9,392 nt of DNA from the NCBI GenBank assembly GCA_035254305.1, contig DATFAS010000123.1, positions 1-9,392 of the forward strand. The letters are read 5' to 3'. This document shows, piece after piece, positions 1-5,509 of the stretch. This DNA is from DATFAS01 sp035254305. GTDB taxonomy: Bacteria > Bacillota > Bacilli > Aneurinibacillales > RAOX-1. How positions within the stretch are numbered: position 1 is the stretch's first letter; every line of letters begins with the position of its first letter. A program made the position numbers and the translations under genes. Under the pieces are notes generated by a model. That model ran no database searches. It saw only the letters and a list, made by a program, of their open reading frames with translations, and was not told where the DNA came from.

Positions 1-92
1 TCAATAGATGAACCCAAATACTCAAAATTCTCCGCATCCAAAAGTTTTTTAAATGATCCGAGCTTGTCCAACCCCATACTATTCGAAGATAC
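1..92 (-). pseudogene. Partial unrecognised reading frame, cut by window edge
   Basis: An open minus-strand frame runs from 92 leftwards out of the window. A possible ATG at 77-75 begins MGLDKLGSFKKLLDAENF and the frame stays open to the edge. No ribosome binding site is visible before this ATG, and the upstream stop (95-93) lies right at the start of the IS3-family remnant. This may therefore be a gene fragment truncated by the insertion sequence rather than a complete 5' end. The lysine-, leucine- and glutamate-rich composition looks protein-like, but I do not recognise the family and about 30 codons are too few to assign a role. It could also be a chance frame. Confidence 0.25.
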
Positions 93-96
93 TTAA

Positions 97-195
97 AAAC
101 AGGTTGACTTCATTTATAATCACAAACGAATTAAGGTAAGATTAAAAGGCATGAGCCCGGTTCAATACCGGACTCATGCCCAACTAGTTGCCTAA
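97..195 (+). pseudogene. IS3-family (IS150-like) transposase, C-terminal remnant
   Basis: Reading from 106, the frame gives DFIYNHKRIKVRLKGMSPVQ followed by YRTHAQLVA and a TAA stop at 193-195. This is the hallmark end of the IS150-type DDE transposase OrfB of IS3-family elements (the YNxKRIK...KGMSPxQYRT signature after the rve integrase core). An in-frame TAA at 94-96 and the lack of family similarity further left show that only about the last 30 residues remain. The DDE catalytic core is absent, so the fragment cannot be active. The 14-bp imperfect hairpin at 148-180 lies inside this coding end. Confidence 0.8.
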
Positions 196-231
196 TGAAA
201 TAACCGTGTCTAACTTTTGGGGGTCACTTCA
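97..231 (+). mobile_element. Right end of a truncated IS3-family element
   Basis: The transposase tail is followed 11 bases later by TGTCTAACTTTTGGGGGTCA at 207-226, continuing to CTTCA at 231. Read on the other strand it begins TGAAGTGACCCC, the usual form of an IS3-family terminal inverted repeat (TG...CA ends, CCCC block). The left half of the element is missing: position 97 marks only the limit of recognisable similarity, and I see no left inverted repeat in the window. No target duplication can be checked because the partner end is absent. Confidence 0.7.
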
Positions 232-234
232 AAC

Positions 235-339
235 ATGGCCCTTTATCACTCTTTTATTTCCCGTGTTTCATATAGGGAAGTAGAATTAGGGGTTAATTCC
301 ATGATTGAGGGGATCAGAGAACGCATTTATCCAATGTAA
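235..339 (+). pseudogene. Short unrecognised frame next to the IS end
   Basis: ATG at 235 opens a 34-codon frame (starting MALYHSFISRVSYREVELGV, ending RERIYPM, TAA at 337-339) that begins four bases beyond the IS3 right end. There is no ribosome binding site in front; the upstream bases are the IS terminus itself. Its charged, protein-like composition and its location suggest it may be the 3' end of a gene whose 5' part was lost to the insertion, but it could be chance. I do not recognise the sequence. Confidence 0.2.
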
Positions 340-394
340 ACGTTTTTTTATTGTTAAACTACTTAAAATGGTATTATTTCAAATTTTATGAGGT

Positions 395-423
395 TTTACT
401 TTAAAATTTAAGGAGAGTAATAT
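395..423 (+). promoter_or_regulatory. Candidate sigma-A promoter for the kimA leader
   Basis: TTTACT (395-400) and TAATAT (418-423) are separated by 17 bases. Each matches four of six consensus bases. Transcription would start near 430, just ahead of the riboswitch aptamer, which is where a leader promoter should sit. A weaker alternative is TTGTTA (351-356) with TATTAT (372-377), but its 15-base spacing is short. Confidence 0.5.
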
Positions 424-436
424 TTCAATCATAATT

Positions 437-600
437 AAATATTGATCGCTGAATTCCACTTGGAATCGGGGGAACCAACTGGAGGGTTTGATGAAATCCT
501 CAATGGGGTGAATCCTGTGAAATCACAGGTAGGGCGACTCTTACGTCCGAATCCGTCAGCTAACCTCGTAAGCGTGTTGAGGGGGAAGATACTTATCAGT
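437..600 (+). promoter_or_regulatory. c-di-AMP riboswitch (ydaO/yuaA class)
   Basis: This segment contains the ordered conserved blocks of the ydaO-type aptamer: GCTGAATTCC near 448, GGGGGAACCAAC near 469, GGGGTGAATCC near 505-514, a small CCTGTG-AAAT-CACAGG hairpin (514-529), and then AGGTAGGGCGACTC and CCGAATCCGTCAGCTAACC up to CTCGTAAGCG near 574. Members of this class bind cyclic di-AMP and switch transcription off by favouring a downstream terminator, which is present here at 633-664. The gene that follows encodes KimA, the classic partner of this riboswitch in Bacillus subtilis, so high c-di-AMP (high potassium) should reduce potassium import. A 62-codon frame overlapping the aptamer is a by-product of the RNA sequence, not a gene. 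Aptamer ends are approximate. Confidence 0.93.
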
Positions 601-632
601 GCAATATGCATGGCTTATTTGTCATGCTAAAA

Positions 633-664
633 AGCCCTAGAAGATTAACCTTCTAGGGCTTTTT
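633..664 (+). terminator. Riboswitch-controlled intrinsic terminator
   Basis: A perfect 11-bp stem (AGCCCTAGAAG 633-643 with CTTCTAGGGCT 650-660), a six-base loop, and a T tract ending at 664. It lies between the c-di-AMP aptamer and the kimA start, the expected expression platform. Ligand binding is expected to stabilise termination. Confidence 0.9.
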
Positions 665-740
665 CTCTTGGTTATACCTGGAGTAAATGGATTTCAATTA
701 TCAAAGACTAGTATTGTTCAAAACAAATCAACAAAAAGAC

Positions 741-749
741 AAGGTGATA
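741..749 (+). promoter_or_regulatory. Strong ribosome binding site that argues for the GTG start of kimA
   Basis: AAGGTGATA is a near-perfect complement of the 16S rRNA 3' end and sits 6-7 bases before an in-frame GTG at 753. The earlier in-frame ATG at 687 has only GGAG at 680-683 with three bases of spacing, which is too tight. The GTG is therefore the better start. Confidence 0.6.
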
Positions 750-752
750 ACA

Positions 753-2660
753 GTGCTTCATCCATTAAAATGGTTAGAAATATCGCTAGTTGTACTAGCT
801 GTTCTTGGAGTCTGGTACTCCATTTTTAATTTCAGTAGTGTCAAGAGGATTTTAATTGGTCGTCCCATGCGATTAAAGGAGCTTCAAGCCCAACATACTA
901 AACTATTTTGGCTTATGGCCTTGCCCATTTTATCAGCAGACCTTTACTCCTCTGTCGCCTATGGTCCGGAATCTGGGATAACGGAGCTCATGAATTTAGG
1001 GAATCCTGCGAAATGGATCATCATTCCCTTAACCGCTTCAACCATCATCCTTCTTACGATTCTGATCACTTCCTATATTATGGGAGTTATCGCCTATCCA
1101 AGCGGTGGAGGAGCTTATGCGATTGCGAAAGATAATTTTAAAAATCCTTTTCCTTCATTGGTTGCATCGAGTTCACTACTCGTTGACTATGTTCTAACGG
1201 TAGCGGTATCAGTTTCTGCTGCTGTTGATGCGATTGCATCGGCTTATCCAGCACTTGCACCGTATGAGACATTAGTAGCCATACTTTGTGTCATGTTTCT
1301 GGTGATCATGAACTTACGGGGTGTCGCGGAATCTGCTGTTATTTTTGCTTGGCCTACATTCGCTTTTATGGTTTGCATGATTTTTGTTATACTTACTGGT
1401 TTTGTGGATGAGTTTCGTCACGGATTTGTTCAAGCAACCACTCCACCTTTTGGGACTGTTCCACAAGGGTTAACGACTTTACTCGTATTAAAAGCATTTA
1501 GTTCTGCTTGTTCAGCTTTAACCGGGATTGAGACCATTTCCAATGCTGTACCCATTTTTCGAGAACCACAACAAAAGAGCGCCATCAAAACATACATTAC
1601 CCTTGGTCTTATTACTGGTGTTACTCTATTAGGTTTCTCTTACCACCTCTATGTAAAAGGGATTTCTGTCAATCCAAGTAATACCATGTTATCCCAGTTA
1701 GTAGAAGGATACTTTGGGCATGGTTTGGTCTACCAGATCATTATCTGGTCTACATTCATCGTTCTCATTTTAGCTGCAAATTCAACATTTACTGGCTTTC
1801 CACAATTAGCTGCGATTGTAGCGGCGGATGGATACTTACCACGTTCACTAACGAATCGGGGAGATCGCCTTGGGTATTCCAATGGAATTTTCTTGTTAGC
1901 TGGACTGGCCGCCATTCTTATTGCTGTGTTCCATGCCCAAACCAATGCTTTAATCCCACTATATGCCATTGGCGTATTTTTGTCCTTCACAGTTGCCCAG
2001 GTTGGCCTCATTCTTCGTTGGAAACGACTAAAAGGGCCACATTGGCAGCTAAAATATACAATTAATCTCATTGGTGCAGTGATTACTGCTTTAGTTGCTA
2101 TTATCTTTGCTGTAACAAAGTTTATAGACGGGGCTTGGATTGTTTTAATCATTCTGCCTATCCTCATTTTCATTTCTTTAGTTGTTCGTGGTCATTATGA
2201 TGAGGTTGCCAAAGAACTCCGTATTGATCTTAAGGAAGTTCAGCCCCAGCAACATCATATTACAACGATTGTATTGGTATCAGGCGTCCATCGAGTTGTG
2301 AATAATACACTTTCTTTTGCAAAGAGCCTTGGTACCGACGTAATTGCAATCTATGTCGGATATGACGATGAGTCGATCAGTAAGATGGAACAAAAGTGGA
2401 AAGAATGGGGAAACCCTTGCCGCCTAGTAACTCTAAGAAGTCAGTATCGATCGATTTTAGGGCCTATATCTAGGTTTCTCAGCACAGTAGAACACAGGGA
2501 AGGAACGCCCGATCACATTCAGATTGTTTTACCGCAATTTATTCCTCGAAAGTGGTGGCATCATTTGCTCCACAATCAAAGTGCGTTACTTTTAAGGGCA
2601 TGGTTCCTATTTAACAAAGATGTTGTTATCACAACCGTTCCATATCACTTACAGAAATAA
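753..2660 (+). CDS. kimA: KimA-type high-affinity potassium importer (APC family)
   Basis: Predicted cytoplasmic-membrane proton-coupled potassium importer of the KimA (YdaO) family, with 12 core helices and a C-terminal cytoplasmic UspA-like domain. From the GTG at 753 the protein has 635 residues. The transport-site residues known from B. subtilis KimA are present: Asp63 and Tyr70 in SADLYSSVAYG, Asp145 and Thr149 in LLVDYVLTVAVS, Thr257 and Glu260 in SALTGIETISN. The tail (from about residue 480) contains VVLVSGVH-like strands, LVTLRSQYRS and a FIPRKWWHHLLHNQSALLLR block that matches the family end to end. The c-di-AMP riboswitch upstream supports the assignment; KimA protein is also inhibited by c-di-AMP in B. 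subtilis. Compared with that protein, about 27 extra N-terminal residues (49 if the ATG at 687 is used) add a hydrophobic segment, WLEISLVVLAVLGVWYSIF. No ATG, GTG or TTG start closer to the family start is evident. Start uncertain; identity secure. Confidence 0.92.
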   Translation: MLHPLKWLEISLVVLAVLGVWYSIFNFSSVKRILIGRPMRLKELQAQHTKLFWLMALPILSADLYSSVAYGPESGITELMNLGNPAKWIIIPLTASTIILLTILITSYIMGVIAYPSGGGAYAIAKDNFKNPFPSLVASSSLLVDYVLTVAVSVSAAVDAIASAYPALAPYETLVAILCVMFLVIMNLRGVAESAVIFAWPTFAFMVCMIFVILTGFVDEFRHGFVQATTPPFGTVPQGLTTLLVLKAFSSACSALTGIETISNAVPIFREPQQKSAIKTYITLGLITGVTLLGFSYHLYVKGISVNPSNTMLSQLVEGYFGHGLVYQIIIWSTFIVLILAANSTFTGFPQLAAIVAADGYLPRSLTNRGDRLGYSNGIFLLAGLAAILIAVFHAQTNALIPLYAIGVFLSFTVAQVGLILRWKRLKGPHWQLKYTINLIGAVITALVAIIFAVTKFIDGAWIVLIILPILIFISLVVRGHYDEVAKELRIDLKEVQPQQHHITTIVLVSGVHRVVNNTLSFAKSLGTDVIAIYVGYDDESISKMEQKWKEWGNPCRLVTLRSQYRSILGPISRFLSTVEHREGTPDHIQIVLPQFIPRKWWHHLLHNQSALLLRAWFLFNKDVVITTVPYHLQK

Positions 2661-2710
2661 ATTTTTATGTGTCTGCTACGTAAAGAGTTTTGAAAACTGC
2701 ATCAAAATGA

Positions 2711-2756
2711 AAAAAGGATCCCCTAAAACATTTTGTGCTCAAGGGGGTCCTTTTTT
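2711..2756 (+). terminator. Intrinsic terminator after kimA
   Basis: AAAAAGGATCCCCT (2711-2724) pairs with AGGGGGTCCTTTTTT (2742-2756), with one G-T wobble. The right arm ends in a T tract. It lies about 50 bases after the kimA stop. The A-rich left arm gives a T tract on the other strand too, so it may work in both directions. Confidence 0.85.
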
Positions 2757-2892
2757 CTTCCAAATCTAACCTACCACTAGACCAAGTCTCATAAACATTC
2801 TAATTTAAACCCTCCTCTTTTGGATCTTAGCCAGTCTTAATAGTTTTTTGTACAATCGATAACATTTTGAACCTACCTTTTTTTTACTCTGG

Positions 2893-3099
2893 TCATACCT
2901 TCTGTAGTGAACCTAGAGGGGAGGGCTTATTCATATGCATATTGACAATAGATCCTGACAAGTATAAGAGTGCTTGTTTTACCTGGTCCTTCGTATAGGT
3001 AGCTCCCGCATCACCAAGTACAGAGTAACAAACTCGATATTCTCCTAAATCCCTTACAATATTCACAGTAATTTCATCACAAAGGTTGGTTATCACCAA
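2893..3099 (-). CDS. Hypothetical 68-residue protein
   Basis: A minus-strand frame of 68 codons. It starts at TTG (3099) or at the next codon, GTG (3096). Both follow AGGA at 3111-3108, with 8 and 11 bases of spacing respectively. The product begins ITNLCDEITVNIVRDLGEYR (after the first residues) and has a central stretch, GDAGATYTKDQVKQALLYLS, that looks like a loop plus an amphipathic helix. It has no signal peptide or membrane segment, so it is probably a small cytosolic protein. It stands alone between the kimA terminator and the upstream region of the YczE-type gene, divergent from the latter. I do not recognise the family. The protein-like composition, usable ribosome binding site and absence of an overlapping gene favour a real gene, but it is short and has a rare start codon. 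Confidence 0.5.
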   Translation of the reverse strand: MVITNLCDEITVNIVRDLGEYRVCYSVLGDAGATYTKDQVKQALLYLSGSIVNMHMNKPSPLGSLQKV

Positions 3100-3250
3100 C
3101 TAATACTTCCTCATTGCGTTCCGGTGACTTTATATCTATTTAAAAACTAATAATCTAGAGAAATAGCCAGTAATTTTACTTGAAAAATATAAGAACAGAA
3201 AGCGGTTCAAAAATACATACACAAAGTTAAAACAGGGTTAACAGATTTCC

Positions 3251-3269
3251 CTATACTGACGATGTATAG
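3251..3269. promoter_or_regulatory. Operator-like palindrome before the YczE-type gene
   Basis: CTATAC (3251-3256) and GTATAG (3264-3269) form a perfect inverted repeat around seven bases, about 50 bases before the preferred start at 3316. TATACT within it (3252-3257) also resembles a -10 element, so a bound repressor or activator would sit on the promoter. No well-placed -35 box is obvious. No regulator gene is adjacent. Confidence 0.35.
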
Positions 3270-3315
3270 TGATCATAAAGAAACAAATTCTAAAATCGCG
3301 AGGAGCAAAAGGCAA

Positions 3316-3951
3316 ATGAAAAAGCATGGAATACGTATGCTATTATTCTTTACCGGCCTATGGTCATCCGCAATTGGTGTGAATTTTATTCTTAGAGCAC
3401 AAAATATCGGTTTAGATCCTTGGGATGTATTTTTCTATGGTGTCTCTAAACAGGTTAGTCTATCGTTTGGTAGCTGTGTCCAAATAATCGGTGGGATTTG
3501 TCTACTATGTACAATCCTCTATACAAAAAAGCCACCGAAATTCGGTACATGGTTAATGTTATTATTGTATGGCAGATGTATTGATTTACTAGTGAAAACG
3601 ACAATAATCCCCACTTCAACAAGTCTTTATATGGACTATTTTTATCTTGTATGTGGAATCATCACTGTCGGTTTAGGAAGTGGAATGTACATCTCGGCTA
3701 AATGGGGTGCGGGCCCCATCGATGGGTTTACACAGATGATCTCCAAGATTACCCGAATTAACCTAGGGAAAGTTTATATCTATTTAGCCATTTTAGTGGC
3801 ACTACTTGGTTCCATTTTAGGTGGGCATATGACTCTGTTTACAATAGTCTACTCAATTGCAGTAGGGCCTATCATCCAACGAACCTACAAATATTGCAAG
3901 AAAATTGAATTTCTGCAGAGGACAAAATGGAAAAAGGAGGCCCTATATTAG
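3316..3951 (+). CDS. YczE/YitT-family integral membrane protein
   Basis: A 211-residue polytopic membrane protein of the YczE/YyaS/YitT type. About six hydrophobic helices are visible (near residues 8-27, 51-69, 77-97, 108-127, 153-170 and 172-188), with a basic C-terminal tail. The family feature is a duplicated motif: GLDPWDVF at 32-39, after the first helix, and GAGPIDGF at 131-138, after the fourth, suggesting an internal repeat of two three-helix halves. Function is not established for this family; some members sit beside transport or secondary-metabolism genes, but nothing here points to a substrate. The ATG at 3316 is chosen because GAGGAG (3300-3305) lies ten bases upstream. The longer version from the ATG at 3262 (229 residues) has no ribosome binding site, and that ATG overlaps the upstream palindrome. 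It appears to be a single-gene unit. Confidence 0.85.
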   Translation: MKKHGIRMLLFFTGLWSSAIGVNFILRAQNIGLDPWDVFFYGVSKQVSLSFGSCVQIIGGICLLCTILYTKKPPKFGTWLMLLLYGRCIDLLVKTTIIPTSTSLYMDYFYLVCGIITVGLGSGMYISAKWGAGPIDGFTQMISKITRINLGKVYIYLAILVALLGSILGGHMTLFTIVYSIAVGPIIQRTYKYCKKIEFLQRTKWKKEALY

Positions 3952-4004
3952 TTACCCCAAAGATTTGTTTGGTGGATTCTAAGTCTTTTTATCGATCAAT
4001 GTAA

Positions 4005-4048
4005 AACTAGGCTGGCACCAAGTCCTCGAAGCAGACGGCAGCCTAGTT
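4005..4048. repeat. 10-bp perfect inverted repeat with 24-base loop
   Basis: AACTAGGCTG (4005-4014) pairs exactly with CAGCCTAGTT (4039-4048). It lies about 55 bases after the YczE-type stop and about 110 bases past the end of the relic IS110 transposase. No T tract follows on the plus strand, and only TTTTAC follows on the minus strand, so it is a poor intrinsic terminator. It may belong to the IS110 end or be a weak minus-strand terminator. Confidence 0.5.
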
Positions 4049-4158
4049 GCACCTGTGCGTAAATGGAATTCAAGTTAATTTAAAAAATTAGCTGTGTTAT
4101 ATTAAACAACCTTCCATAACATGTTTTTTTGGAGTATGATGGTTAATTTGGTATTTAT

Positions 4159-5242
4159 TTAATTTAGGCAAATGTCTGATTTAAACGGTACTCTATTGTG
4201 TGAGATGGCGAATATCCAGCGTAATAACTTGTTTACACACGCAATCATGGTTATATTATATGGTTTACCTTCTGAGCGTTTTAAATCATAATTAGTGCCT
4301 TACCTGCTTGTTTGTAGATTTCCTTATCCCATATTGAACGGCTAAATACAAAGCCCTTCGAAGTCTTTTGGACCCTCGTTTAGTAATTCGATTCGATGTG
4401 GCTACAAACTTTCCAGATGAAAAAACGCTTGGGTCTATCCCAGCAAGTGCCACCAATTTCTTATTTTCAAGGGTAGATAGATGCTCTTGGTATTGTAACA
4501 ATAACGAAATAAGCATTTGAAGACTCGTTACATGACTCTATGGCCATCCCCAATTTGGAGATGCTTGAGCTGCAGTCATGATTTTTTTTTGCTTTCTCCT
4601 CACACCATTTAGTTACTCGCGAGCGTTGCGTACACTTTTGAATAATCGCCATGATATCGTTGACATCAGCTTCCACCACCTGTTGAGGAGAGGGGTATCT
4701 TTGAAGTACACGTAAAGAAGAATTAGCATACAGATCACAAAAAACACCTACGTATTGTGGGAAAACCTAATCTAACACGGCTTGAAACTGCAATTTTACT
4801 TGCACGTTCATCCCTGTTAAGCTTCATGTTGACGAGTCAAATGGCGTAAACTTAACATTTGGGTCCCTCTTTGCTTATAAGGCTCAAACTCCTCCTTATA
4901 GTAAGGTCACCTAAATGCCAAGCATCGTCTGCATCAGTCTTCACTTTTCTAAGATGGGTTCTCTTTGCACGTTGTGCAGTTAAAGGATTAAGAATAATTA
5001 AGACATAGTCAAAAGCTTCTGCTAACTAAATAAGTGGAAGATGATAGTGTCCTGTGGCTTCTAGAACAAAGGATGGTCGAGGCCCACTCTCTTTTTCTAG
5101 CTTTCTAACCTTCAAGCAAAAATTCTAGTCCTTTCTTGTCATGTGAAAAGCGAAAACTAGTTCCGTAAGGTCTGTTTTTATCTAGAAATGCTTGTCCCTG
5201 ACTCTCTCCCTTTGATACATCAATTCCAATAATTAGGTTCGC
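4159..5242 (-). pseudogene. IS110-family transposase, multiply frameshifted
   Basis: A decayed DEDD (RuvC-like) transposase of the IS110/IS116/IS902 type read on the minus strand. The N-terminal block ANLIIGIDVSKGESQG starts at 5242 (first catalytic Asp at 5221-5219). After a frame change comes FVLEATGHYHLPLI (second acidic residue, about 5060-5040) and then RKVKTDADDAWHL (last Asp pair, 4941-4921). Further on, NRDERASKIAVS, VEADVNDIMAIIQKC, and AGIDPSVFSSGKF (4444-4406, the C-terminal domain containing the conserved SG) lie in other frames. The true C-terminus, GKPYNITMIACVNKLLRWIF, is recovered after one more shift and ends at the TAA at 4161-4159. In-frame stops after LEG, LPLI and KCQ-like positions plus several frameshifts rule out a working protein. 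Total length fits a family member slightly under 400 residues. The original start is lost; GAGGAG at 5254-5249 is probably its old ribosome binding site. Confidence 0.88.
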
Positions 5243-5254
5243 CTTTTGCTCCTC

Positions 5255-5440
5255 TCTTGTTCCTACCGGTGGCCCATTTTCCCCTTGTAGTTCCATAGCT
5301 TTCCTTGTGATTCGAGATCTTAGTCTCAACCTGCTCAAACATGCTTCAACAAGTAAGGTGTGAACAGTTTTTATTACGGGATTTAATCCCAAAAAGCACC
5401 TCATTCTACCCGGCTACCGTCATACTACTACCATTTAAAA
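5255..5440 (-). mobile_element. Upstream non-coding segment of the relic IS110 element (possible bridge-RNA locus)
   Basis: Between the transposase remnant and the terminators of the phosphoesterase gene lie about 185 bases with no gene. In IS110-group elements the region upstream of the transposase encodes the bridge RNA that pairs with donor and target DNA. A GGGATTTAATCCC palindrome (5378-5390) is the only clear local structure I can see. A frame here linked to the transposase N-terminus (from 5404) has no family similarity before 5242 and is probably not coding. Element boundaries are not defined by sequence repeats in this family, so both ends are estimates. Confidence 0.4.
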
Positions 5441-5442
5441 AG

Positions 5443-5476
5443 AAAAAGGTCAGCCAGATATTTCATCTGACTCACC
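5443..5476 (-). terminator. Second intrinsic terminator after the phosphoesterase gene
   Basis: On the minus strand, GGTGAGTCAGAT (5476-5465) pairs with ATCTGGCTGACC (5459-5448), with one G-G mismatch and one wobble. It is followed directly by TTTTTCTTTTT. It lies just beyond the first terminator and would stop read-through into the IS110 relic. Confidence 0.7.
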
Positions 5477-5486
5477 TCATAATACG

Positions 5487-5507
5487 AAAAAGCACCGATG
5501 CTTTTTT
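5487..5507 (-). terminator. First intrinsic terminator after the phosphoesterase gene
   Basis: AAAAAGCA (plus strand 5487-5494) pairs with TGCTTTTT (5499-5506) around a four-base loop, three bases past the stop codon. On the minus strand the stem ends in a T5 tract. The stem is short and A/T-rich, so it may be leaky. Confidence 0.75.
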
Positions 5508-5509
5508 GC

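Noticed and set aside
148..180. 14-bp hairpin that looks like a terminator on the minus strand
   Set aside because: It falls within the conserved coding end of the IS3-family transposase, and only a short TTTT follows on the minus strand. It is better explained as part of the element.
442..630. 62-codon plus-strand frame
   Set aside because: It lies wholly inside the c-di-AMP riboswitch; the bases are explained by conserved RNA structure, and the frame has no ribosome binding site.
1730..2173. 147-codon minus-strand frame inside kimA
   Set aside because: It is the antisense of a conserved transporter, with no ribosome binding site or recognisable protein features.
2878..2885. Run of eight T bases as a possible terminator
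   Set aside because: No stable stem precedes it on the plus strand, and the nearest gene on that strand already ends with the terminator at 2711-2756.
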